Origin: JAPHSX01 sp041554195
GTDB taxonomy: Bacteria > Pseudomonadota > Gammaproteobacteria > Thiohalomonadales > Thiohalomonadaceae
DNA length: 64,000 nucleotides
Assembly (NCBI GenBank): GCA_041554195.1
Contig: JBFFMJ010000003.1
Location: 62,001-126,000 of the forward strand
Reading direction: 5' to 3'
Shown here: piece by piece, positions 18,943-27,323 of the stretch
Position numbering within the stretch: position 1 is the stretch's first letter
How the letters are laid out: the number at the start of each line of letters is the position of its first letter
Made by a program: the position numbers and the translations under genes
Notes under the pieces: model-generated
The model's input: the letters and a program-made list of their open reading frames with translations, nothing else
The model's database searches: none
Told to the model about the DNA's origin: nothing

Positions 18943-19980
18943 TTATATGAAGTCGTTTTTATTGGCGGCCTTGGAGCGGGCCTCTTGTTTACTCACTTGG
19001 CCCTTCTCGACCAGTTGTTTGAGGTTCTGATCGAGGGTCTGCATACCGTACTGCTGCCCGGTCTGAATTGCCGAAAACATCTGTGCAATCTTGTTTTCAC
19101 GGATCAGGTTACGAATGGCGGGCATACCGATCATGATTTCATGCGCCGCCACCCGGCCACCACCCACCTTCTTCAACAGGGTTTGCGAGATAACCGCACG
19201 CAGTGACTCCGAAAGCATCGAGCGCACCATATCCTTCTCCGCCGCCGGGAATACATCGACGATACGGTCAATGGTCTTGGCCGCCGAACTGGTATGCAGG
19301 GTACCGAATACCATATGGCCGGTCTCCGCCGCCTCCAGTGCCAGACGGATAGTCTCCAGGTCGCGCATCTCACCTACCAGAATGATATCCGGGTCCTCAC
19401 GCAGCGCTGAACGCAGCGCCTCGTTAAAGCCGAGGGTATCGCGGTGGATCTCACGCTGGTTAATCAGGCACTTCTGCGGCTCATGAACAAATTCGATAGG
19501 ATCCTCCAGGGTGAGGATATGGCCGTGATGATTCTGGTTGATGTAGTTGATCATCCCCGCCAGGGTGGTCGATTTACCCGAACCGGTCGGCCCAGTCACC
19601 AGTGCCAGACCACGGGGGGTATCTGAGATCTCCTTAAAGATGGCAGGGCAGTTGAGCTCTTCCAGGCTCAGGATCTTCGAGGGGATGGTCCGCAACACCG
19701 CACCGGCGCCACGGTTGTGGTTAAAGGCGTTAACACGAAAGCGCGCCAGTCCCTTGATCTCAAAAGAGAAGTCGGTCTCCAGGTACTCCTCGTAGTCCTT
19801 GCGCTGCTTGTCGTTCATGATGTCATAAATGAGACCATGCACCGTTGAGTGGTCCATCGCCGGGACGTTAATACGGCGTACATCGCCATCCACCCGAATC
19901 ATCGGCGGCATTCCGGCAGAGAGGTGGAGGTCCGAGGCCCCGTTTTTGACACCGAAGGCAAGCAGTTCCGTGATATCCAT
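18943..19980 (-). CDS. pilT: Type IV pilus retraction ATPase PilT
   Basis: The 345-residue hexameric ATPase powers pilus disassembly. It starts MDITELLAFGVKNGASDLHLSAG and has Walker A GPTGSGKSTTLAG, the Asp box ILTLEDPIEFVHEP, Walker B LVGEMRDLETIRLA, the His box FGTLHTSSAAKTIDR and the PilT-specific AIRNLIRE motif near the C-terminus. It is the first gene of pilTU and is divergent from yggS across 78 bp, an arrangement well kept in gammaproteobacteria. Confidence 0.98.
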   Translation of the reverse strand: MDITELLAFGVKNGASDLHLSAGMPPMIRVDGDVRRINVPAMDHSTVHGLIYDIMNDKQRKDYEEYLETDFSFEIKGLARFRVNAFNHNRGAGAVLRTIPSKILSLEELNCPAIFKEISDTPRGLALVTGPTGSGKSTTLAGMINYINQNHHGHILTLEDPIEFVHEPQKCLINQREIHRDTLGFNEALRSALREDPDIILVGEMRDLETIRLALEAAETGHMVFGTLHTSSAAKTIDRIVDVFPAAEKDMVRSMLSESLRAVISQTLLKKVGGGRVAAHEIMIGMPAIRNLIRENKIAQMFSAIQTGQQYGMQTLDQNLKQLVEKGQVSKQEARSKAANKNDFI

Positions 19981-20058
19981 TGACTATGTCCTCAATTTCT
20001 TCGTTACTATAATTATCGTTACACACATTCCAATCGGGATAAGGTATACCGTACAGAC

Positions 20059-20775
20059 ATGACAGACAACTCAAGCGACGCCGAAGCACGCCTGCACCAG
20101 GTGCAGCAGCAGATCCAGCAGGCCCTCACGCAAAACCTGCGACCAGCAGGTGCCTGTGCACTGCTGGCTGTGAGTAAGACCCGCCCCGCCGACGATATCC
20201 TCGCCCTCTACCGGCTGGGTCAACGCCGTTTTGGCGAGAACTACCTGCAGGAGGCGCTGCAAAAGATGGAACAACTCGAATCATACGATATCGAGTGGCA
20301 CTTCATCGGCCCCATTCAATCAAACAAGACCCGGGATATCGCCAGCCACTTCAGCTGGGTGCACAGTGTGGATCGCCTGAAGGTTGCCAGGCGTCTCAGT
20401 GAACAGCGCCCCGCCAGTCTGCCACCACTCAATGTCTGTCTACAGGTCAACGTCAGCGGCGAGGCCAGCAAGTCCGGTTGTCGCCTCAAGGAGTTGCCGC
20501 AACTCGCTACGGAGATCGCCAAACTACCGCACCTCACCTTACGCGGATTGATGGCCATCCCAGCCCCCAGTGATGACCTCGAGGCTCAACGCCGTCCGTT
20601 TCGCACCCTGCGCCAGGCCCTGGACAGCCTCAACGACGAGGGGCTGGCGCTCGACACACTCTCCATGGGCATGTCCGGCGACCTCGATGCCGCCATCGCC
20701 GAGGGCGCAACGCTGGTGCGTATCGGCACGGCACTGTTTGGACCGCGCCTACCCAGGGCAGAGGCACTATCCTAA
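20059..20775 (+). CDS. yggS: PLP homeostasis protein YggS
   Basis: The 238-residue protein is a single-domain alanine racemase-fold PLP-binding protein. The PLP lysine is in LLAVSKTRP, followed by the signatures FGENYLQEAL, WHFIGPIQSNKTRDIA and SMGMSGDLDAAIAEGATLVRIGTALFG. Such proteins buffer pyridoxal phosphate and affect amino acid metabolism. It heads a yggS-proC-yggT-yggU cluster. Confidence 0.97.
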   Translation: MTDNSSDAEARLHQVQQQIQQALTQNLRPAGACALLAVSKTRPADDILALYRLGQRRFGENYLQEALQKMEQLESYDIEWHFIGPIQSNKTRDIASHFSWVHSVDRLKVARRLSEQRPASLPPLNVCLQVNVSGEASKSGCRLKELPQLATEIAKLPHLTLRGLMAIPAPSDDLEAQRRPFRTLRQALDSLNDEGLALDTLSMGMSGDLDAAIAEGATLVRIGTALFGPRLPRAEALS

Positions 20776-20854
20776 CCGCCCTGATATCGAGTAATCTGTT
20801 ATCAGGGCGAAAACGTGACAACCCTCACATTAAAAGAGTTATTGGATTAAAGCG

Positions 20855-21682
20855 ATGCAACATACAAAGATTGGTTTTATCGGTGGCGGCAACATGGCCG
20901 CCAGTCTTATCGGCGGCCTCATTGTCGACGGCACCACACCTTCGCAGATCCGCGTTGCCGACCCCAATGCGCAATGCACCCAGCCGCTGCAACGCCAGTT
21001 CGGCATAACCATCGCCGCCGACAATAAGACGCTGGTAGAGCAGTCTGATGTGGTGATACTCGCCGTCAAGCCACAGGTCTTACGCGAGGTCTGCCAGCAA
21101 ATCGCCGCTGAGGTGCAGACCAAGCGTCCCCTCATCATCTCGGTGGCCGCCGGTATCCGCATCGGCGATATCGACCGCTGGCTCAGTGATGACAATGCCA
21201 TCGTACGCACCATGCCCAATACCCCGGCGTTGGTGCAATGCGGTGCCACCGCCCTCTACGCCAACAGCCGGGTAGATGAGACGCAACGCGAAGTTGCAGA
21301 GCGTATCATGCGTGCCGTCGGTCTTACCCAGTGGCTGGAAAACGAGCCGATGATGGATGCGGTGACCGCCCTCTCGGGCAGCGGACCCGCCTACTTTTTC
21401 CTGGTGATCGAGGCGATGCAACAGGCCGGTTGCAAACTCGGACTCAGTGAGGAGAGCAGCCGTGTACTGGCACTGCAGACCGCCTTTGGCGCCGCCAAGA
21501 TGGCGCTGGAGAGCAGTGAGTCGAGTGAGGAGTTGCGCCGCCGCGTCACCTCACCCGGCGGTACCACCGAACGGGCCATCGGCATCCTTGAGCAGGGTGA
21601 TCTTCGTGGCCTGTTCGAGCAAGCCCTTAGCGGTGCCCGTGACCGCGCCCAGGAGCTGGCCGATGAGCTGGGGGGCGAATAA
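20855..21682 (+). CDS. proC: Pyrroline-5-carboxylate reductase
   Basis: This 275-residue enzyme reduces pyrroline-5-carboxylate to proline. It has an N-terminal Rossmann motif IGFIGGGNMAASLIGG, the VVILAVKPQVL and TMPNTPALV strands, and the C-terminal dimer motif TALSGSGPAYFFLVIEAM and TSPGGTTERAI. The length is normal. It ends 3 bp before yggT. Confidence 0.98.
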   Translation: MQHTKIGFIGGGNMAASLIGGLIVDGTTPSQIRVADPNAQCTQPLQRQFGITIAADNKTLVEQSDVVILAVKPQVLREVCQQIAAEVQTKRPLIISVAAGIRIGDIDRWLSDDNAIVRTMPNTPALVQCGATALYANSRVDETQREVAERIMRAVGLTQWLENEPMMDAVTALSGSGPAYFFLVIEAMQQAGCKLGLSEESSRVLALQTAFGAAKMALESSESSEELRRRVTSPGGTTERAIGILEQGDLRGLFEQALSGARDRAQELADELGGE

Positions 21683-21685
21683 ATC

Positions 21686-22267
21686 ATGGCGGTCCTGACC
21701 AGCGCGCTGGATTTTGTGCTCACCACCCTGTTTCAACTCTATATCGCGGTGATGCTCATCCGTTTCCTGCTGCAGTATGCGCGGGCTGATTTTTATAACC
21801 CGCTGTCACAGTTTGTCGTCAAGGTCACCACGCCACTGGTCCGCCCTGTGAGGCGGATTATTCCCGGTTTGGTTGGCCTGGATCTGGCAACGCTGCTGAT
21901 CGCTTACCTGTTAACGGTACTGCAGATTGCACTGGTCGGCACCCATATCTCTCAGTACCAGATCCCGGGCCTTATCGACGGCCAAAGTCTGCTCCCTCTT
22001 ACAATTGCCCTGGTGGCACTGGTCGACATCATCGCCCTGAGTATTGGCATCTTCATTGTCGCGATCATCATTCAGGCTATCAGCAGCTGGATCAATCCCG
22101 GCAGCTACAACCCGGTACTGGGCCTGCTCCACAGTCTCACCGAACCGATGCTGCGCCCGGCTCGTCGGCTGCTACCCCCGATTGGCGGACTCGACCTTTC
22201 ACCACTACTGGTTTTACTGGCACTACAGGTAGCCAAGATGTTGATCGTCGGGCTGATACTGGGCTGA
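21686..22267 (+). CDS. yggT: YggT family membrane protein
   Basis: The 193-residue integral membrane protein has two copies of the YggT module, each with the pattern helix, NPLSQFVVKVTTPLVRPVRRIIP-like amphipathic loop, helix. The second copy is recognisable at SLTEPMLRPARRLLPPIGGLDLSPLL. Four or more transmembrane segments are evident. The role is not firmly known; family members are linked to cell division and osmotic stress. It ends one base before yggU. Confidence 0.94.
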   Translation: MAVLTSALDFVLTTLFQLYIAVMLIRFLLQYARADFYNPLSQFVVKVTTPLVRPVRRIIPGLVGLDLATLLIAYLLTVLQIALVGTHISQYQIPGLIDGQSLLPLTIALVALVDIIALSIGIFIVAIIIQAISSWINPGSYNPVLGLLHSLTEPMLRPARRLLPPIGGLDLSPLLVLLALQVAKMLIVGLILG

Positions 22268-22268
22268 G

Positions 22269-22568
22269 ATGGGGGACTGGTACCAATGGCAGGGAGAAAA
22301 GTTGCTGCTAAATATACGGGTGCAACCACGCGCCAGCCGCGATGAGATCGTCGGTCCACACGGCGATGGGGCACTTAAGGTACGCATCACCGCACCACCC
22401 GTAGAGGGCAAGGCTAACGCCTACCTCATCCGCTTCCTGGCCAGGGCCTTTGGTGTGTCCCGCTCACAGGTAAGTCTGCTGGGGGGAGACAGTAGCCGCA
22501 ACAAGCGCATCGCGATTGAGTCGCCAACAAAGCTGCCCACCACTACCGAGATCGCCCCTAAACGTTAA
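22269..22568 (+). CDS. yggU: DUF167 family protein YggU
   Basis: This 99-residue protein has the DUF167 motif LNIRVQPRASRDEIVGPHGDGALKV-like start and APPVEGKANAYLIRFLA in the middle, ending with a Lys/Arg-rich RNK motif. The function is unknown. It is the last gene of the yggS-proC-yggT-yggU cluster. Confidence 0.94.
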   Translation: MGDWYQWQGEKLLLNIRVQPRASRDEIVGPHGDGALKVRITAPPVEGKANAYLIRFLARAFGVSRSQVSLLGGDSSRNKRIAIESPTKLPTTTEIAPKR

Positions 22569-22630
22569 ATAGCACTTGTGATCGCGAACAATTTCAATAT
22601 ATTAGTTATATAGTTGGCCACTAGAGGCCA

Positions 22631-22636
22631 TATAAT
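22631..22636 (+). promoter_or_regulatory. Possible -10 element upstream of the dynamin-like gene
   Basis: A perfect TATAAT stands in the AT-rich 182-bp gap after yggU. No good -35 box stands at 16-18 bp, so the promoter call is weak. It suggests the downstream gene is transcribed on its own and not with yggU. Confidence 0.3.
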
Positions 22637-22750
22637 ATTGTTACTAAACCATGTGCCTCTTCATCAAAATTAGACTATGAAGTGGTTTTGACAGGGAGTC
22701 TGTGAGATAAGCCCCTGTTGCATAAAATAACGAAAACAGAGATTACCAGC

Positions 22751-24721
22751 ATGTCAGAAAAGCGTTTTACAGAACAAATGCAGGCCTATGGCCAGTGGAA
22801 AAAAGATCTCATCGCCAATATTGGTGACTACCAGAAATGGTTAGATGCCAACGGTATGGGCTCTCCCGAGGATGAGTTGCATATCTACGAAAGCCTCTCC
22901 TCACTGCGCTCTGACAAACTCACTATCGCCTTTGTTGCTGAATTTGCCCGCGGCAAGACCGAGTTAATCAACGCCATCTTCTTCTCCGAGTATGACCGTC
23001 GCCTGCTTCCCTCTGAGGCGGGCCGCACCACCATGTGCCCCACCGAGCTGTTCTATGATGCCGAGCATCAGCACGCCTATATCCGCCTGCTGCCGATCGA
23101 GACCCGACTTAACGACACCAGCATCCATGATTACAAGGATGACCCGATCCACTGGACCAGCCTCGAGCTGGATCTGGAAAACCCGGACAACATGGCCGAG
23201 GCCTTCCAGGAGATCGTTAAGGTCAAAATGGTCTCTCGTGACGTGGCGAAACAACTCGGCCTCTACGATGACTCCGACACCCACCTCAACACCCCCGACG
23301 GCAGCCCGCCCGAGCAGATCGAGATCCCTCTGTGGCGTCACGCCCTCATCAGCTTCCCCCACCCGTTACTGAAGCAGGGACTGGTAATCCTCGACACCCC
23401 CGGCCTCAACGCCCTGGGTAGCGAGCCCGAACTGACTCTCAATATGATCCCCAAGGCACAGGGGGTGATGTTCATCATGTCCGCCGATACCGGCGTGACC
23501 AAATCCGACCTCGACATGTGGACCAGTAACGTCAGGCCAGGACGTGCGGGCAAGGAGAAGGGGTTAATCGTTGTACTCAATAAAATCGACACCCTGTGGG
23601 ATGACCTCAAGAGCAATGAGCGGGTCAACTCAGTCATTCAGGAACAGTGCGATAAGGCGGCCCAGACCTTGGGAATCGACGTCAGTAGTGTAATCCCGGT
23701 CTCTGCACAAAAGGGGCTGCTGGCCAAGATTCGCCACGATCAGGAGTTGCTGGATCGCAGTAACATCTATGCGCTGGAGTCGATCCTTGCCAATGAGATC
23801 CTCCCCTATCAGCAGGAGATGGTGCGTGATCACATCAAGGCCGATGTCGGAGCCATGATCAAGGAGTCACGTGACCTGCTCGCCTCACGCTTCAATGCCA
23901 CAAAGAGTCAGCTGAATGAACTCAGCGGCCTGAGCGGCAAAAACAACGAGGTGATTGAGCACCTAATGCAGAAGACCCGTGAAGAGCAGGTCGCCTACCA
24001 CAAGAACGTCGAAAGCTTTAACGCCAACAAGAAGATCCTCTCCGAGCAGAGCAAGCAGCTACTCGGGCTGCTCAGCCTCTCCGAGTTGGACAAGCAGGTA
24101 TCCAGCAGCCGTGAAGCGATGACTGGCAGCTGGACTACCGCTGGCCTGAAAGGTGGCATGAAGACCTTCTTTGATGGCGTCAGTGGCATGCTCAGCCAAG
24201 TGGACGACTACTCCGAGCAGCTCAACCGCCTGGTCACCACCGTCTATCACAAATTCCAGTCTGAGCATGCGATTCAGGGTATCGAGCCGGTGCTCTACAA
24301 TATCGACAAATATGTACTCGAACTGAAGAAGCTGGAAGAGGAGGGCGAGGCCTTCCGCAACAGCCCGGTCACCGCCATGACCGAGCAGCACTACGTGGTG
24401 AAAAAATTCTTCATCTCACTCGTAAGCCACGCCCGCAACATCTTCTTCAAGGCGCACCGTGACGCCGAGTCCTGGAGCAAGGCGGTGATGTCGCCGCTGG
24501 TCCGACAGATCAAGGACCACAAGGAGCAGATGGACAAGCGACTGGAGAACCTGCGCAAGATCAATGAGTCACGGGATACCCTTGAGGAGCGCATGGCCGA
24601 GCTGAAAAAGCAGGCCATGGTGCTGAAAAAACAGTACGAGGAGGTCAACAGCATCCTCAAGGTGCTCAACCGTCCGCTCAATCCTGCCCCTGCGCAGAAA
24701 AAGCAGAAACCCGCCGCCTGA
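22751..24721 (+). CDS. Dynamin-family GTPase
   Basis: The 656-residue product is a bacterial dynamin-like protein. The GTPase domain is N-terminal: P-loop VAEFARGKTELINAIF, switch Thr in GRTTMCPTEL, G3 VILDTPGLNAL, G4 VVLNKIDTLWDD. The first Gly of the Walker A is Ala. A helical stalk region follows, and the C-terminal 90 residues are strongly charged and predicted coiled coil. No clear transmembrane paddle is visible, so membrane binding, if any, may be peripheral. I chose the ATG at 22751; a TTG 33 bp upstream is possible. It is a single gene inserted between yggU and metX, a junction otherwise conserved in Pseudomonas. Membrane remodelling or envelope stress is a reasonable guess, not shown. 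Confidence 0.88.
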   Translation: MSEKRFTEQMQAYGQWKKDLIANIGDYQKWLDANGMGSPEDELHIYESLSSLRSDKLTIAFVAEFARGKTELINAIFFSEYDRRLLPSEAGRTTMCPTELFYDAEHQHAYIRLLPIETRLNDTSIHDYKDDPIHWTSLELDLENPDNMAEAFQEIVKVKMVSRDVAKQLGLYDDSDTHLNTPDGSPPEQIEIPLWRHALISFPHPLLKQGLVILDTPGLNALGSEPELTLNMIPKAQGVMFIMSADTGVTKSDLDMWTSNVRPGRAGKEKGLIVVLNKIDTLWDDLKSNERVNSVIQEQCDKAAQTLGIDVSSVIPVSAQKGLLAKIRHDQELLDRSNIYALESILANEILPYQQEMVRDHIKADVGAMIKESRDLLASRFNATKSQLNELSGLSGKNNEVIEHLMQKTREEQVAYHKNVESFNANKKILSEQSKQLLGLLSLSELDKQVSSSREAMTGSWTTAGLKGGMKTFFDGVSGMLSQVDDYSEQLNRLVTTVYHKFQSEHAIQGIEPVLYNIDKYVLELKKLEEEGEAFRNSPVTAMTEQHYVVKKFFISLVSHARNIFFKAHRDAESWSKAVMSPLVRQIKDHKEQMDKRLENLRKINESRDTLEERMAELKKQAMVLKKQYEEVNSILKVLNRPLNPAPAQKKQKPAA

Positions 24722-24800
24722 TGGCAGCGGGCTTGCACTGCCCAATCGGGCTGTTTAGACTCCTTCAACTGTTTAAACTGCCCGAGCGACAAGAGAGCTG

Positions 24801-25949
24801 ATGCCCCAGTCCCTAGCGGCCGACTCCGTCGGCCTGGTCACCCCACAGATAGCCCATTTTGATACGCCGCTAGAACTCGACTGCGGACGCTCACTTGCGG
24901 CCTATGATCTAGTCTACGAGACCTACGGTACATTCAATGGCGACCGCAGTAATGCCATCCTCATCTGCCACGCCCTCTCCGGTGACCACCATGCCGCCGG
25001 CTATCACAGCCGCGAGGACAAAAAGCCCGGCTGGTGGGAGTCTGCCATCGGCCCCGGCAAGCCGATCGACACCGACAAGTTCTTCGTCGTCTGCCTGAAT
25101 AACCTGGGTGGCTGTAAGGGCTCAACCGGCCCCAATACCCCCAAGCCCGGCAGCGGCAAGCCGTGGGGACCCGACTTTCCCATCGTCACCGTGCGCGACT
25201 GGGTAGAAAGTCAGGCTCGTCTCGCCGACAGGCTTGAGATAACGCAGTGGGCGGCGGTCATTGGCGGCTCACTCGGCGGCATGCAGGTCTTGCAGTGGGC
25301 CATCGATTATCCCAAACGACTGCGCCACGCCGTGGTGATCGCCGCTGCCCCCAACCTGACGGCACAAAATATCGCCTTTAACGAGGTGGTGCGTCAGGCG
25401 CTGCGCTCCGACCCTGACTTTCACGACGGCCACTACTACGAGCACAACACGGTGCCGAGTCGCGGGCTTAAGATCGCCCGCATGCTGGGCCACATCACCT
25501 ACCTCTCGGACGACGCGATGCGCGCCAAATTTGGCCGGGAATTAAGGGAAGGCAAGATCAACTTCGGCTTCGATGTGGAGTTCCAGGTGGAGAGCTACCT
25601 GCGCTATCAGGGCGAGAGCTTCGTGGAGCGCTTCGATGCCAATACCTACCTGTTAATGACCAAGGCGCTCGACTATTACGACCCGGCTGCCGCACACAAC
25701 GGCAACCTCTCCGCCGCGCTGGCAGGAGTCGAGGCGAAATTTTTTATCGCCTCCTTCACCAGTGACTGGCGCTTCGCCCCCGAGCGCTCCCGGGAGCTCG
25801 TCAAGGCACTGCTTGATGGCGGCAAGAGCGTGAGTTATGCCGAGATCGAGGCCAATCACGGCCACGACGCCTTCCTCATCCCCATTCCCCATTATATGGA
25901 TGTGTTCAACAGCTACATGCAGCGGGTCGCCGCGGAGTTGGCACCATGA
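24801..25949 (+). CDS. metX: Homoserine O-acyltransferase MetX
   Basis: This 382-residue alpha/beta-hydrolase-fold enzyme acylates homoserine in methionine synthesis. The nucleophile Ser is in IGGSLGGMQVLQW, the Asp in FTSDWRFAPERS and the His in NHGHDAFLI. LNNLGGCKGSTGPNTP is a family signature. Whether acetyl- or succinyl-CoA is used cannot be read safely; MetX paired with MetW in proteobacteria is often a succinyltransferase. It overlaps metW by 4 bases. Confidence 0.96.
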   Translation: MPQSLAADSVGLVTPQIAHFDTPLELDCGRSLAAYDLVYETYGTFNGDRSNAILICHALSGDHHAAGYHSREDKKPGWWESAIGPGKPIDTDKFFVVCLNNLGGCKGSTGPNTPKPGSGKPWGPDFPIVTVRDWVESQARLADRLEITQWAAVIGGSLGGMQVLQWAIDYPKRLRHAVVIAAAPNLTAQNIAFNEVVRQALRSDPDFHDGHYYEHNTVPSRGLKIARMLGHITYLSDDAMRAKFGRELREGKINFGFDVEFQVESYLRYQGESFVERFDANTYLLMTKALDYYDPAAAHNGNLSAALAGVEAKFFIASFTSDWRFAPERSRELVKALLDGGKSVSYAEIEANHGHDAFLIPIPHYMDVFNSYMQRVAAELAP

Positions 25950-26551
25950 GTACTTTGCGACCAGATCTGGCAATTATCAGCGAGTGGATCAAGCCGGGCT
26001 CTCGGGTACTGGATCTCGGCTGCGGCGACGGCACCCTGCTGGCCCACCTCCATCACACGCGCGAGGTCGACGGCTATGGCCTGGAGATCGCCCCGGAGGA
26101 TATCGTCTCCTGTATCGATAAAGGGGTGAATGTCATCCAGACCGACCTCGATGCGGGCCTAAGTGACCTGTTTACTGAAAACAGCTTCGATTATGTGGTG
26201 ATGACGCAGGCGCTGCAGGCGATGAACTACCCGGATCAGCTGCTCAAAGAGATGCTGCGTGTCGGTCGTGAGGGCATCGTCACCTTCCCCAACTTCGGCC
26301 ACTGGCGTGCCCGTGCCCAACTGGCATTGGGGGGGCACATGCCGCTCTCCACGGCACTGCCCAATCAGTGGTATAACACCCCGAATATTCACCTCTGCAC
26401 CCTCAAGGATTTTGAGGCACTGTGTGCCAAGCTTGGTATCCGCATCCTGCAGCGCAGCGTGGTGGACCATGCCCATCGCTACCACCTCGGTGGCAAACTA
26501 CTGCCCAACCTGCTGGGCGAGATCGCCATCTACCGTTTTATTCGGGAGTGA
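25946..26551 (+). CDS. metW: Methionine biosynthesis protein MetW
   Basis: The 201-residue protein has a class I methyltransferase fold with RVLDLGCGDGTLLAHL as the SAM motif, and MetW features such as VDGYGLEI, DYVVMTQALQAMNYPD, EGIVTFPNFGHWRAR and WYNTPNIHLCTLKDFEALC. It starts inside the metX stop region, so the two are translationally coupled. MetW is required with MetX for methionine synthesis in several proteobacteria. Its 3' end overlaps the convergent SafE-like gene by 14 bp. Confidence 0.96.
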   Translation: MSTLRPDLAIISEWIKPGSRVLDLGCGDGTLLAHLHHTREVDGYGLEIAPEDIVSCIDKGVNVIQTDLDAGLSDLFTENSFDYVVMTQALQAMNYPDQLLKEMLRVGREGIVTFPNFGHWRARAQLALGGHMPLSTALPNQWYNTPNIHLCTLKDFEALCAKLGIRILQRSVVDHAHRYHLGGKLLPNLLGEIAIYRFIRE

Positions 26552-27236
26552 AGACACGCCACATCGGCATAGAGAGATAGAACAGGCCGATCAACACCAC
26601 AAAGGCCCCGGCCAGCCGCATCACCCTGGGGCGTCGCAAAAAACTCGTGAGTTTGCCGGCAACAACCCCCATCGCAAAGAGGTTGGGCAGGGTGCCCAGA
26701 CCAAAGCTCAGCAGCAACAACGCCCCATCGAGGGCACTCCCCGCCGAGATCGCCCAAATCAGGGCACTATAGACCATGCCACAGGGAAGCCAGCCCCAGA
26801 CCAGCCCCATCACCAGCGCCTGCGAGGGGCGTTGTACCGGCAGCAGCTTACGGCCAAAAGGCTCCACCAGCTGCCACACACGTCCGCCCATCCGCTCCAG
26901 CCGGTTCATGCCGTACCACCAGCCACCCAGATAGAGCCCCATCGCCACCATGAAGAGACCCGCGATGACCTGCAACACCGACTGCGCCTGGTGCAGTGCT
27001 GTCATGTTGGTGGCCAGGGCACCCACGCCGCCCACCAACGCCCCCGCCACGGTATAACTGATCAGACGCCCCAGATTGTAATTAAATAGATAGGGGAACA
27101 GAGAGCTGAAGCGCCCACGTGCCTGCTCCGGCAGTCCGAAACTCAGCGCGCCGACGATGCCACCGCACATACCGACACAGTGAACGCCGCCAAACAGACC
27201 GACCAGAAAGGCCGCAAAAAATGTGATCTCTACCAT
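26538..27236 (-). CDS. TauE/SafE family transporter of the COG2836 type
   Basis: The 232-residue membrane protein has about six transmembrane helices. The first carries the conserved GVHCVGMCGGIVGAL, a Cys/His motif typical of this group, often found near cytochrome oxidase or copper genes. I chose the ATG at 27234-27236 (MVEITFFAAFLVGLFGG), which starts directly before the first helix; the frame is open upstream. A metal-related or sulfite-export role is possible. There are no oxidase genes in the window. Confidence 0.82.
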   Translation of the reverse strand: MVEITFFAAFLVGLFGGVHCVGMCGGIVGALSFGLPEQARGRFSSLFPYLFNYNLGRLISYTVAGALVGGVGALATNMTALHQAQSVLQVIAGLFMVAMGLYLGGWWYGMNRLERMGGRVWQLVEPFGRKLLPVQRPSQALVMGLVWGWLPCGMVYSALIWAISAGSALDGALLLLSFGLGTLPNLFAMGVVAGKLTSFLRRPRVMRLAGAFVVLIGLFYLSMPMWRVFTPE

Positions 27237-27323
27237 AATATATACCGTTGCTTGTGCCGGTTGCAGGCTACGCCACGGGGCGAAGCGCTGCAATAGCAAT
27301 AATCTCAAACATTGTTCTACTGT

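Noticed and set aside
22688..22726. TTGACA followed by CATAAA as a promoter for the dynamin-like gene
   Set aside because: The spacing is 27 bp, too long for a sigma-70 promoter; nothing suitable stands at 16-18 bp.
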